A stretch of 18,004 nucleotides of DNA, taken from the NCBI GenBank assembly GCA_002366675.1, contig DFBO01000050.1, forward strand, positions 19,604 through 37,607, given 5' to 3'. Each line of letters begins with the position of its first letter. Within the stretch, counting starts at the first letter, position 1. Source of the DNA: Flavobacteriaceae bacterium UBA3078. Its GTDB lineage: Bacteria; Bacteroidota; Bacteroidia; Flavobacteriales; Flavobacteriaceae. The notes below the pieces were generated by a model. It did no database searches, had not been told where the DNA came from, and was given only the letters and a program-made list of their open reading frames with translations. This document shows positions 1 through 7,364 of this stretch, piece by piece. The translations under genes were made by a program, and so were the position numbers.

Positions 1-169
1 AATCTTTACTATGAATACTTGAAAACAGATTGTAATCAAATGTTTCAAATGCTTTAGTAAAAGGATGCCATACTTGGTTGTCAATATTTTTTAAAACCTC
101 TTCTGTCTGTGAATAACAAAACATGCTTGAAAAAAGGCATGCTAGTAATAATAATTTAGAAATTTTCAT
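1..169 (-). CDS. Secreted NTF2-like (DUF4440-type) protein, 3' end outside the window
   Basis: Only the first 56 codons are present and the gene runs off the left edge. The ATG at 169-167 opens a signal peptide (MKISKLLLLACLFSSMFCYS, then QTEE), so the product is probably exported. The mature start reads VLKNIDNQVWHPFTKAFETF followed by a segment containing SIHSKD. I recognise this as the opening of flavobacterial nuclear-transport-factor-2-like/DUF4440 proteins, small cone-shaped folds of varied or unknown function. The start lies inside the end of miaA, a 14-nt overlap, so it is probably co-transcribed with miaA. The reading frame is well supported by the signal peptide. The family call is by resemblance only, because the core of the domain is missing. 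Confidence 0.6.
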   Translation of the reverse strand, partial: MKISKLLLLACLFSSMFCYSQTEEVLKNIDNQVWHPFTKAFETFDYNLFSSIHSKD

Positions 170-1076
170 TTTCCATAATTTTATTGCTAATAGTGTGGGC
201 AATATCTTCAGTGTTTCTATTATGCTCAAACCATATAATTTCTTCATTTTTTCTAAACCAAGTCAACTGTCTTTTAGCAAATCGTCTCGTGTTTTTCTTG
301 ATTTCAGAGATGGCAAAATCTAAATCCCATTCTCCATTTAAATATTTAAATAATTCTTTATAGCCTACAGTATTTAAAGCATTTAAACTTTTAAATTTTA
401 TTAATCCTCTAACCTCATCTAGTAGCCCCTCTTGCATCATTAAATCGACACGTTTATTAATTCTATTATAGATAAGGCTTCTTTCAGCTGTCAGTCCAAT
501 ATAAATAGTTTTAAATGGTCTATTATTTTTATTTTTATTTAAAAATGACGAATATGGCTTCCCAGAACCAATGCAAACTTCTAAAGCGCGAATAACTCTT
601 TGAGGGTTATCTATGGCTAAGTTGTGGTAGGAATCAATATCTAACGATTTTAATTTACTTTGTAAAGACGCTAAGCCTTCAGTTTGGTGTAAATTGTTTA
701 AAGTCTCCCTAATGTTAGAATCTATTTCTGGAAAAGTATCTAATCCTTTTGTAACAGCATCAACATATAAACCAGATCCTCCAACCATGATTACTGTATC
801 TTGTGTTTTAAAAAGCCTATCTAATAGTTGCATGGCATCTTTTTCAAAAGCACCAACACTATAATCTTCTTTAATAGATATATGATGAATAAAATGATGC
901 TTAGCTGCATTTAATTCTGTTGGAGTAGGAGCTGCAGTTCCAATTTGCATTTCTTTATAAAACTGTCTGGAATCTCCCGAAATAATTTCGGTATTAAAAT
1001 AGTTCGCAAGTTTAATGCTAAGAGAGGTTTTTCCAATAGCAGTTGGACCAACAATGCTAATTAGCGTTTTATTCAT
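156..1076 (-). CDS. miaA: tRNA dimethylallyltransferase MiaA
   Basis: MiaA transfers a dimethylallyl group to N6 of adenosine 37 in tRNAs that read codons starting with U, the first step of i6A/ms2i6A formation. Numbering from the chosen start, the P-loop GPTAIGKT is at about residues 10-17. It is followed by the family signature SGDSRQFYKEMQIGTAAPT and by VGGSGLYVDAVTKGLD. The C-terminal part has the NTRRFAKRQLTWFRKNE segment typical of the family. The frame is open to an ATG at 1118, but the ATG at 1076 is preferred: homologues begin just before the P-loop strand, and 1076 gives 306 residues with an 8-nt overlap with the channel gene. The next gene overlaps its end by 14 nt, which suggests translational coupling. 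Confidence 0.95.
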   Translation of the reverse strand: MNKTLISIVGPTAIGKTSLSIKLANYFNTEIISGDSRQFYKEMQIGTAAPTPTELNAAKHHFIHHISIKEDYSVGAFEKDAMQLLDRLFKTQDTVIMVGGSGLYVDAVTKGLDTFPEIDSNIRETLNNLHQTEGLASLQSKLKSLDIDSYHNLAIDNPQRVIRALEVCIGSGKPYSSFLNKNKNNRPFKTIYIGLTAERSLIYNRINKRVDLMMQEGLLDEVRGLIKFKSLNALNTVGYKELFKYLNGEWDLDFAISEIKKNTRRFAKRQLTWFRKNEEIIWFEHNRNTEDIAHTISNKIMENENF

Positions 1077-1923
1077 AGTGTAATCTGGATCCACATTTAT
1101 GGCAGAACTCTGCTTCATCTTGATGTTTCTCGTTTAAACAATTAACGCAACATTGAGTATTTACATGAACAAAATCATCCTCTTTCGGTTCATCTTTAGA
1201 TTTACTATGAGCTGTATATTCAGCTGAAACAATTCCTGTAGGTACAGCAATAATTCCATAACCTAAAATCATAACCATAGAGGCAATAAATTGTCCTAAT
1301 GGTGTCTGTGGCGCAATATCTCCAAAGCCTACCGTAGTAAGTGTTACTATACACCAATAAACACTTTTAGGGATATTAGTAAAACCGTTTTCTTCTCCTT
1401 CAACCAGATACATAATGGTTCCTAAAATGACTGCTACAATAACCACGGCAAATAAGAAGACAGATATTTTTGCTCTACTAGCTTTTAATGCATTTACTAA
1501 ATTATTAGAAGCACCTAAAAAACGAGCAAGTTTTAAAATACGAAATACACGTAATAATCGTAAAGCACGTAATGCAGCTAATGCATGAACACCACCAAAA
1601 ATTAATGAGAGATATTTAGGAATTGTGGAAAGCAAATCTATAACACCATAGAAACTTGTAATATATTTTATTGGCTTTTTTACGGTAATTATTCTTGCAA
1701 TATATTCAATAGTAAATAGGATAGTTATAATCCATTCAGAAATATTCAAAAAATTATGAAACCTAACATCTATACTTTTTACACTTTCTAGCATAACTAG
1801 AATGACACTTGCTATAATAGCAATAAGTAGAATAACATCAAACAACTTTCCTGCAGGAGTATCTGCTTCATAAATAATTTCATGAAGTTTATTTTTCCAG
1901 TGTCTATTCGTTTTGTTGTCCAT
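1069..1923 (-). CDS. Voltage-gated-type potassium channel with C-terminal zinc ribbon
   Basis: This is a 284-residue six-helix cation channel of the ion-transport family. Hydrophobic segments lie at about 28-45 (S1), 62-79 (S2), 90-110 (S3), 153-174 (S5) and 211-235 (S6). The S4 segment carries regularly spaced positive charges at R119, R122, R125, R128, K131 and R134, the pattern of a voltage sensor. The pore loop contains TTVGFGD at 196-202, the potassium selectivity filter, so K+ selectivity is well supported. After S6 there is a charged linker and then two CxxC pairs, C259/C262 and C274/C277, arranged like a small zinc ribbon. That tail is unusual and could bind metal or a partner. It sits 26 nt after the DUF3857 gene and overlaps miaA by 8 nt. 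Voltage gating itself is inferred from S4. Confidence 0.9.
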   Translation of the reverse strand: MDNKTNRHWKNKLHEIIYEADTPAGKLFDVILLIAIIASVILVMLESVKSIDVRFHNFLNISEWIITILFTIEYIARIITVKKPIKYITSFYGVIDLLSTIPKYLSLIFGGVHALAALRALRLLRVFRILKLARFLGASNNLVNALKASRAKISVFLFAVVIVAVILGTIMYLVEGEENGFTNIPKSVYWCIVTLTTVGFGDIAPQTPLGQFIASMVMILGYGIIAVPTGIVSAEYTAHSKSKDEPKEDDFVHVNTQCCVNCLNEKHQDEAEFCHKCGSRLHYE

Positions 1924-1949
1924 TTAGTTCAAAAATACTAAAAGATTTA

Positions 1950-3908
1950 TTATTTATGCTTTAAAACTATTAATGAGTTTTTTTGAATGTCTACAATTGT
2001 TCCCATGAAAATTTTTAAACTTTCATAATATTCAGGACTGTAAATAGGTTCTTTAAAATTAAACTTAAAATATAATAAAATGTCATTGTCTACCACTTTT
2101 GTTGTAAAGGTTAATAAACCTTTGTTGTTAGGTAAACTAATATTTACTTGTTCAGGTAATTCGACCAATTCATAGTTATCATTTAAATCAATTTTTAATG
2201 TATATAAATAGGCTTTTTTATAACCAAAATCTATTGGATATGTTCTCTCTTGTAATTTAAATGGATTTTCTTCCATTGATTTAAAGAGAAATGGGTTAAT
2301 ATATATATTACCACCAATATTTTCAGTTTGATATTCAATATCAAATTCTTCTAAAAATTTGTAGCTAGTTTTGTTTTCACTAGTTACATTGTGATTTATA
2401 AATGTAATTGTTTGATATTTTTCTTTATAATTTTTTAAGTATTCTATTTCGTTTTCATAGTATGCTTTTTTCATTGGTAGTGCAAAATAACCAGTAGAAG
2501 TAGCATTAATATTACCTAAAAGAACTTCATTATCTCCAAATTTTAAATCTATTCTATGGTGAATAGATGTAAGTTTTGGTGGATTTAAATCTATCCAAGA
2601 TCCATAAGTTTTGAAATCTAATAAATAACCATATTGATTTAAGCACCTAAAAGGTAATTGCCCAAAAGCTAAATATCTATCTGTGGCATCTAATAAATAG
2701 GTAACTCCATCAATCTTGATTTGCAATATCAAGTAGTTGAAATCTGATATTACTGGATATAATTTAGTTGGAAGACCATTCCCTCTAGTAGATAATAATA
2801 TTGGTGTTACATCGAATTCTTGACTTTTTAATAAGTTATAGAGAAGGATATTAATCTCTGAAACTTTACCAGAGTTATTATTAACTAGATTTTTTACTGA
2901 TACGTCATTCCAAATGTTGAATTTCCCATTCCAAGTATAATTTGTTTGAATAGTCTTATAAATCTCTGTTGCTTTTTTTAAAGCATCTGTTTCACTTAAG
3001 GTGGAACCGTTTATTAATTCTTTAGCATAACTATTGTTTCCTAATTGTTTACCTAGGTTCTTATCGGTTTTTATTTCTGTTTGGACAGTTTTCCATGTTT
3101 TAGTATAGTTATTAGTTAAGCCTCTAAAATCTTTGAAAGTTTTTAATTCGTATTCTAACCTAGATAGATAGTTCTCCTTTGTTGTCATGTAATCTTCCAT
3201 AATAAAGGCTGGAATGTCTTTCATTTTATAAATTGTATTTATACAATTTGCTTTACCTCCATTGCCAGCCTCCAAACATGTTTTTATAATGGATTCTTCC
3301 ATGTTTGCTAGTTTTAAATAGCCAACAAGTCTAATATTATACTCCCAGTTACCTGGAATGCTAGTGTTATATTCAGAATAAAGTTTTGGGATGTCTTCTT
3401 GAAAATCCCATCCTTTATATTTAAACATAAATGGAGAATCTATCATGTAACTATAATTAACAACAGAACCTTCTTTTAAGTTTGGAAAAGTGAATTTTAT
3501 AATGGTATTGTTTTCATTATACACTTGTTCAATAATATCATTTTTATTTAATTGAGTTTTAGTAACAAGACCGTTTTCAATATTATAAGTTGTTGCCATA
3601 ATATCACTAACTTTTTCGCTTCTATTTCCCTTATTATATAGATAAATCTCAATAGTGGCTTTATTAAAAGCCTGTTTATTAAAAATTTTAATTTTTTTCT
3701 TTACCTCTGTTTTTAACCTGAAGTCTCTATTATCTACATAACTATTCCCATATTCATATATTACTAAAGCATTAGCCGTAGAATCTTTTTTATAGCTAAT
3801 AGTTTCTAATTCAGATCTAGTAACTATGAAATTTTCAGAATTAAAATCTGATTGCGAATAAATGTTTAAAACAAATAAAATGGAACAAATTAAGTAGAAT
3901 GATTTCAT
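1950..3908 (-). CDS. DUF3857 / transglutaminase-like exported protein
   Basis: The 652-residue protein starts with a signal peptide (MKSFYLICSILFVLNIYSQS) and so is probably periplasmic or outer-membrane associated. Residues about 30-260 match the DUF3857 pattern: an N-terminal region, then KEGSVVNYSYMIDSPF and GWDFQEDIPKLYSEY. Residues about 300-420 match the transglutaminase-like core. In that core the usual catalytic Cys position appears to be Ser or Gly (GKVSEINIL at 347-355). The usual His appears to be Tyr (FNYLI at 390-394). The Asp-containing strand LLDATD (405-410) is kept. The protein is therefore probably not a working transglutaminase or protease. Its start overlaps the stop of the upstream nuclease gene by one base (TAATG), indicating coupling. 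The biological role is unknown to me. Confidence 0.85.
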   Translation of the reverse strand: MKSFYLICSILFVLNIYSQSDFNSENFIVTRSELETISYKKDSTANALVIYEYGNSYVDNRDFRLKTEVKKKIKIFNKQAFNKATIEIYLYNKGNRSEKVSDIMATTYNIENGLVTKTQLNKNDIIEQVYNENNTIIKFTFPNLKEGSVVNYSYMIDSPFMFKYKGWDFQEDIPKLYSEYNTSIPGNWEYNIRLVGYLKLANMEESIIKTCLEAGNGGKANCINTIYKMKDIPAFIMEDYMTTKENYLSRLEYELKTFKDFRGLTNNYTKTWKTVQTEIKTDKNLGKQLGNNSYAKELINGSTLSETDALKKATEIYKTIQTNYTWNGKFNIWNDVSVKNLVNNNSGKVSEINILLYNLLKSQEFDVTPILLSTRGNGLPTKLYPVISDFNYLILQIKIDGVTYLLDATDRYLAFGQLPFRCLNQYGYLLDFKTYGSWIDLNPPKLTSIHHRIDLKFGDNEVLLGNINATSTGYFALPMKKAYYENEIEYLKNYKEKYQTITFINHNVTSENKTSYKFLEEFDIEYQTENIGGNIYINPFLFKSMEENPFKLQERTYPIDFGYKKAYLYTLKIDLNDNYELVELPEQVNISLPNNKGLLTFTTKVVDNDILLYFKFNFKEPIYSPEYYESLKIFMGTIVDIQKNSLIVLKHK

Positions 3909-5275
3909 TAATTATTTAGATTTATAATTTTAAGATTCTTATTTCGTCTTAAATAATTTTGAATAATATGTTGTGTGTCCCTATTATTTTCCATTGGTGT
4001 AATTAGCGATTCTAATACTTCACTATTTGTAATCTGATAATTAAGATTAACAAAGCCTAGACCAACAAAAACACCATTTTTTATTAATATAACACTACGT
4101 TCGGCAACATCTCTCCCTTTATCAACAATTGCCATGTTTGTATTTTTATAACTATTTTTTACAATCAATTGTGTAACTCTCATGTTATAGCTATCTATAG
4201 ATTCTTCTTGTATACAGGCACCTTCACATTGTTTTAAACTATAATTAAAGCAACTACTTTTAGTTGGGTATAAACCAGCAAGTTTCTGACAAAGATTAAA
4301 TTCTTCAACTGCATGAAATAAAAATTGTTTAGCACTATTTTTAGTGCTAAAAGTGGTTATTGGTTTTTTTCTACCATCTGCTTTGTCAATTTTCAAATTT
4401 ATATAACCATTATCATCTATAAAACTATAAAGTGCATGCGTAAAAATAGTTCTTCGTAAGGCTCTATTAAATATAGGTTTATTACGTTTTATCTCTTCAC
4501 TCTCTTTTAATAAAGCAACCAATTCGTTTCCTGTAGCTTCGTAAGTCACTGCTGCAGTTTGTAATTGTATTTTTTTAGATTTGGTATTAGTATTTGTAAA
4601 ATGTTGATTGAGCCTGTTTTTAATGTTTTTACTTTTCCCTATATATATAATTTCACCTTTTGTGTTATGAATATAGTAAACACCAGTAATGTTTGTTAAG
4701 TTATTTAAAATTTGTCTTAAACTTGGCTCCATTTTAAAGGTAGGTTCAAGTACAATAGCATCTTGGACTATTACTTTTTTAATATCTTTTGTAAGAAGCA
4801 TTTTAAAAAGTTTTACAGTAGCCATTGCATCTCCATTTGCTCTATGTCTGTCACTTACTGGTATACCTAGAGCTCTTGCTAGTTTCCCCAAACTATAAGA
4901 TGGCTGATCTGGAATAAGTGTTTTAGAAAGTGAAACAGTACAAAGTGTTTTTCGTTTGTATGGAAAACCTAAACGTTTAAATTCTGTTCTCAAAATTCTG
5001 TAATCGAATTCTGAATTATGTGCAACAATCACACAATCTTCAGTAATTTCTATAATGCGTTTGGCTACTTCGTAGAACTTAGGAGCGTTTTTAAGCATGT
5101 TGCTATTAATACCAGTAAGATTAACAACAAAAGGCTGTATGTCTCTTTCTGGATTAACTAAGCTAATAAATTGGTCAACTACTTTATGGCCATCAAATTT
5201 GTAAATAGCTATTTCAGTAATGCCTTCTTCGTTATACTTTCCACCTGTGGTTTCTATATCTAATATGGCGTAAAT
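3908..5275 (-). CDS. DEDDh exonuclease fused to GIY-YIG endonuclease, probable ATT start
   Basis: Numbered from the proposed start, residues 1-160 form a proofreading-type 3'-5' exonuclease: Exo I DIET (D6, E8), Exo II HNSEFD (86-91) and Exo III HRANGD (H144, D149). Residues 195-290 form a GIY-YIG nuclease like the UvrC N-terminus, with GVYYI and YIGKSKNIKNR (211-221) and a downstream NELVALLKE carrying the expected catalytic Glu. The remaining C-terminal part has cysteines and resembles the tail of Cho/UvrC-like proteins. The product is likely a DNA-repair or processing nuclease. The first in-frame ATG (5098) would remove Exo I. The frame is open upstream to a stop at 5287-5289 and has no ATG, GTG or TTG there. 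ATT at 5275-5273 gives an N-terminus reading (M)YAILDIETTGG, as I recall for homologues, and 455 residues. It lies 21 nt after yggS. Confidence 0.85.
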   Translation of the reverse strand: MYAILDIETTGGKYNEEGITEIAIYKFDGHKVVDQFISLVNPERDIQPFVVNLTGINSNMLKNAPKFYEVAKRIIEITEDCVIVAHNSEFDYRILRTEFKRLGFPYKRKTLCTVSLSKTLIPDQPSYSLGKLARALGIPVSDRHRANGDAMATVKLFKMLLTKDIKKVIVQDAIVLEPTFKMEPSLRQILNNLTNITGVYYIHNTKGEIIYIGKSKNIKNRLNQHFTNTNTKSKKIQLQTAAVTYEATGNELVALLKESEEIKRNKPIFNRALRRTIFTHALYSFIDDNGYINLKIDKADGRKKPITTFSTKNSAKQFLFHAVEEFNLCQKLAGLYPTKSSCFNYSLKQCEGACIQEESIDSYNMRVTQLIVKNSYKNTNMAIVDKGRDVAERSVILIKNGVFVGLGFVNLNYQITNSEVLESLITPMENNRDTQHIIQNYLRRNKNLKIINLNN

Positions 5276-5296
5276 GGTATGTTGCTTTTTTGTTTG

Positions 5297-5956
5297 TTAA
5301 TTATAATTTCGTTCACCAAAGATACTACTTCCAACCCGAATCATGGTGCTTCCACATGCTATTGCTAATTGGTAATCACCACTCATTCCCATGGAAATAA
5401 TTTCTAGTTCTGGGTGTAAGGATTTAAGATGAATAAAGCTAGATTTTAATTGAATGAATTCCTTTTTTATTTGTTCCCGATTTTCTGTAAAGGTTGCCAT
5501 TCCCATAACACCAACCACTTTCATATTTTTTAATTCTGAAAACTCATTTGATTCTAATATATCTGAAGCATCGCTTGCAGACATTCCAAATTTAGAATCT
5601 TCTGAAGCAATTTTTATTTGAAGCAAGCAGTCTATAATTCTATTATATTTCTTGGCTTGTTTGTTTATTTCCTTAAGTGTTTTGAAATTTTCAACACCAT
5701 GAATTAAGCTCACAAATGAGGCCATATATTTCACCTTGTTTCTTTGTACATGACCAATCATGTGCCATTGGATATCTTTTGGCATTTGTTTATGCTTTTC
5801 TGCCATTTCTTGGATTTTATTTTCTCCAAAAATCCGTTGTCCAGCTTGGTAAGCTTCCATGAGGTAGCTAATTGGTTTAGTTTTAGAAACAGCAACAAGC
5901 GTAACTTGTTCTGGTAATTGAGATTTTATGTTGTTGAGATTATTCGAAATACTCAT
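5297..5956 (-). CDS. yggS: YggS-family pyridoxal phosphate homeostasis protein
   Basis: This is a 219-residue single-domain alanine-racemase-like barrel that binds PLP without a known catalytic reaction. Family members buffer PLP and affect amino-acid and vitamin B6 balance. The PLP lysine is in VAVSKTKP (K25). FGENKIQE (43-50) and WHMIGHVQRNKVK (64-76) are family signatures. The C-terminal MGMSGDYQLAIACGSTMIRVG is the phosphate-binding region. The length is slightly short of E. coli YggS. It is the first gene of the tightly packed minus-strand block. The 97-nt region upstream shows no confident promoter; a weak TAAATTT-type match is present. Confidence 0.95.
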   Translation of the reverse strand: MSISNNLNNIKSQLPEQVTLVAVSKTKPISYLMEAYQAGQRIFGENKIQEMAEKHKQMPKDIQWHMIGHVQRNKVKYMASFVSLIHGVENFKTLKEINKQAKKYNRIIDCLLQIKIASEDSKFGMSASDASDILESNEFSELKNMKVVGVMGMATFTENREQIKKEFIQLKSSFIHLKSLHPELEIISMGMSGDYQLAIACGSTMIRVGSSIFGERNYN

Positions 5957-6053
5957 TGATAATTGTTATTCTTTGTTATGAAATTTACTTAAGTATTAGA
6001 TTCCTCGATTTTGCTTTTAATGACAACTTTCACCTAATCACTTTTGCCTTATT

Positions 6054-7292
6054 TTAAAACTCATACACAGTAATGCCACTTCTCAATTTAGGTAAGATGT
6101 AAGTGCTTTTTGGAGGCATTTTTAAGCCTTCGTCTGCAATTTGTTTCATTTGTTCTACAGTAGCTGGACACATACCAAAGCCAACCATAAATTGGCCACT
6201 ATCAACGCTACTTTTTATAGTAATCATTTCATGTTGACCATTTACATATTCGATTCGGTTATCGTTGCGTAAATCATCAATACCTAAAATCGGTTGTAAA
6301 ATGGTTTTATATAATAATTGTGCATCTAATTGGTCTAAGGCAGTATTAAATTCATAGCTCACTTTTCTTATATATAAGCTGTAGAACTCACCATCTAAAT
6401 ACATACTGAAATGATGTTTTTTTGATGGATTGTATGGTATGACTCCTCTATTTTCTATGCGATAAAGAGCATCTAATTTAATTAAGAACTCTTCTTTACT
6501 CAACCCATTTAAGTCTTTTATCAATCTATTAAATTCATGAATTACCAATTCTGATTCAGGAATGAGATACGACATAAAAAAGTTGTAAGATTCAGAACCA
6601 TTATGATTAGGGTTATTAGCTTTTTCTTCAGTATATAACAAATGTGAAGACGATGATCGATGATGTCCATCTGCAATATAGATGGTATCCATTTTTTCAA
6701 ACTCTTTCTGAATTATCGAAATAGTTTCTTCATTATCTAATTTCCAAAGATAATGTGTGTCTCTATAAGTCATAGTAAACTCATACTCGGCATGAACTCT
6801 CTGTGCTTTTTTTACAACTTCTGAAATGATATCGTTATCAGGATAAGTAAGTAAAACAGGTTCAGCATTAAAACCAACTGTCTTTAAATAGGTTTTAAAG
6901 GTTTCTTCACGTTTTGCCAAAGTATCTTCATGTTTTTTGATGATATCATTTTCATAATCTTCAGCACTTGTTGCAGCAATAATTCCGTTGAATTCTTGTC
7001 CATGTCTGTTGACTATTTTATAAACATAAAACGAAGGTTTATCATCTTGTATAAAAACGCCATCTTCTTTAAACTCCAAATAGCGATTTTTTACCAACTT
7101 GTATCTTTCTTCTCCTGTAATTACTTGGTCGTATTTGTAACCAGGATTTACTATATGAAGAAAACTAAACGGATTATAATCCATTCGTGATTCACGCTCA
7201 GCTACAGTATAACTTTGGTAAGGACGTGCAGCAACTAAACCAACAATAGCTCTGGTTGGTCTTACTGCTTTAAATGGAATTATTTTAGCCAT
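6054..7292 (-). CDS. DUF1015 family protein
   Basis: The 412-residue protein matches the DUF1015 family over its whole length. It begins MAKIIPFKAVRPT, has DYNPFSFLHIVNPG early, a KKHEDT motif at 119-124 and the hallmark IADGHHRSSSSH at 206-217, and ends in a conserved LRSGITVYEF. The family is soluble, widespread in bacteria, and often sits near serine biosynthesis genes in Bacteroidota; those are not in this window. Its motifs recall the ParB/sulfiredoxin-like kinase fold, but I would not assign a reaction. It follows the hydroxybutyryl-CoA dehydrogenase gene on the same strand after 72 nt that contain a 7-bp tandem repeat. Confidence 0.92.
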   Translation of the reverse strand: MAKIIPFKAVRPTRAIVGLVAARPYQSYTVAERESRMDYNPFSFLHIVNPGYKYDQVITGEERYKLVKNRYLEFKEDGVFIQDDKPSFYVYKIVNRHGQEFNGIIAATSAEDYENDIIKKHEDTLAKREETFKTYLKTVGFNAEPVLLTYPDNDIISEVVKKAQRVHAEYEFTMTYRDTHYLWKLDNEETISIIQKEFEKMDTIYIADGHHRSSSSHLLYTEEKANNPNHNGSESYNFFMSYLIPESELVIHEFNRLIKDLNGLSKEEFLIKLDALYRIENRGVIPYNPSKKHHFSMYLDGEFYSLYIRKVSYEFNTALDQLDAQLLYKTILQPILGIDDLRNDNRIEYVNGQHEMITIKSSVDSGQFMVGFGMCPATVEQMKQIADEGLKMPPKSTYILPKLRSGITVYEF

Positions 7293-7297
7293 ATATA

Positions 7298-7318
7298 AGT
7301 AACTAGTGATTAGTAATT
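7298..7318. repeat. Three tandem 7-bp units AGTRAYT
   Basis: Three adjacent heptamers read AGTAACT, AGTGATT and AGTAATT, followed by AG. They start 6 nt upstream of the DUF1015 start codon, inside what would be its leader. The units are related but not identical, which suggests an old slippage-prone repeat. I have the impression that similar heptamers occur in other flavobacterial spacers, but that is from memory. Confidence 0.6.
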
Positions 7319-7364
7319 AGAGAAAAGGATTAGTTTTTCTAATGCCTAGTGCTTAATGTCTTTT

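Noticed and set aside
123..323. Plus-strand open frame opposite the end of miaA and the NTF2-like start
   Set aside because: It overlaps two supported minus-strand genes and its product is low-complexity F, I, S and N sequence.
3908..5098. Nuclease gene starting at the ATG at 5098
   Set aside because: This would delete the Exo I motif DIETTGG that is intact and in frame upstream, so the ATG start is unlikely.
5276..5296. Frameshift or pseudogene at the start of the nuclease gene
   Set aside because: The frame is intact through every catalytic motif; only the initiator codon is unusual, so a non-canonical start explains it better.
7319..7345. Possible terminator hairpin after the hydroxybutyryl-CoA dehydrogenase gene
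   Set aside because: TTAGAGAAAA and TTTTTCTAA pair only with a bulge and contain few G-C pairs, too weak to call.
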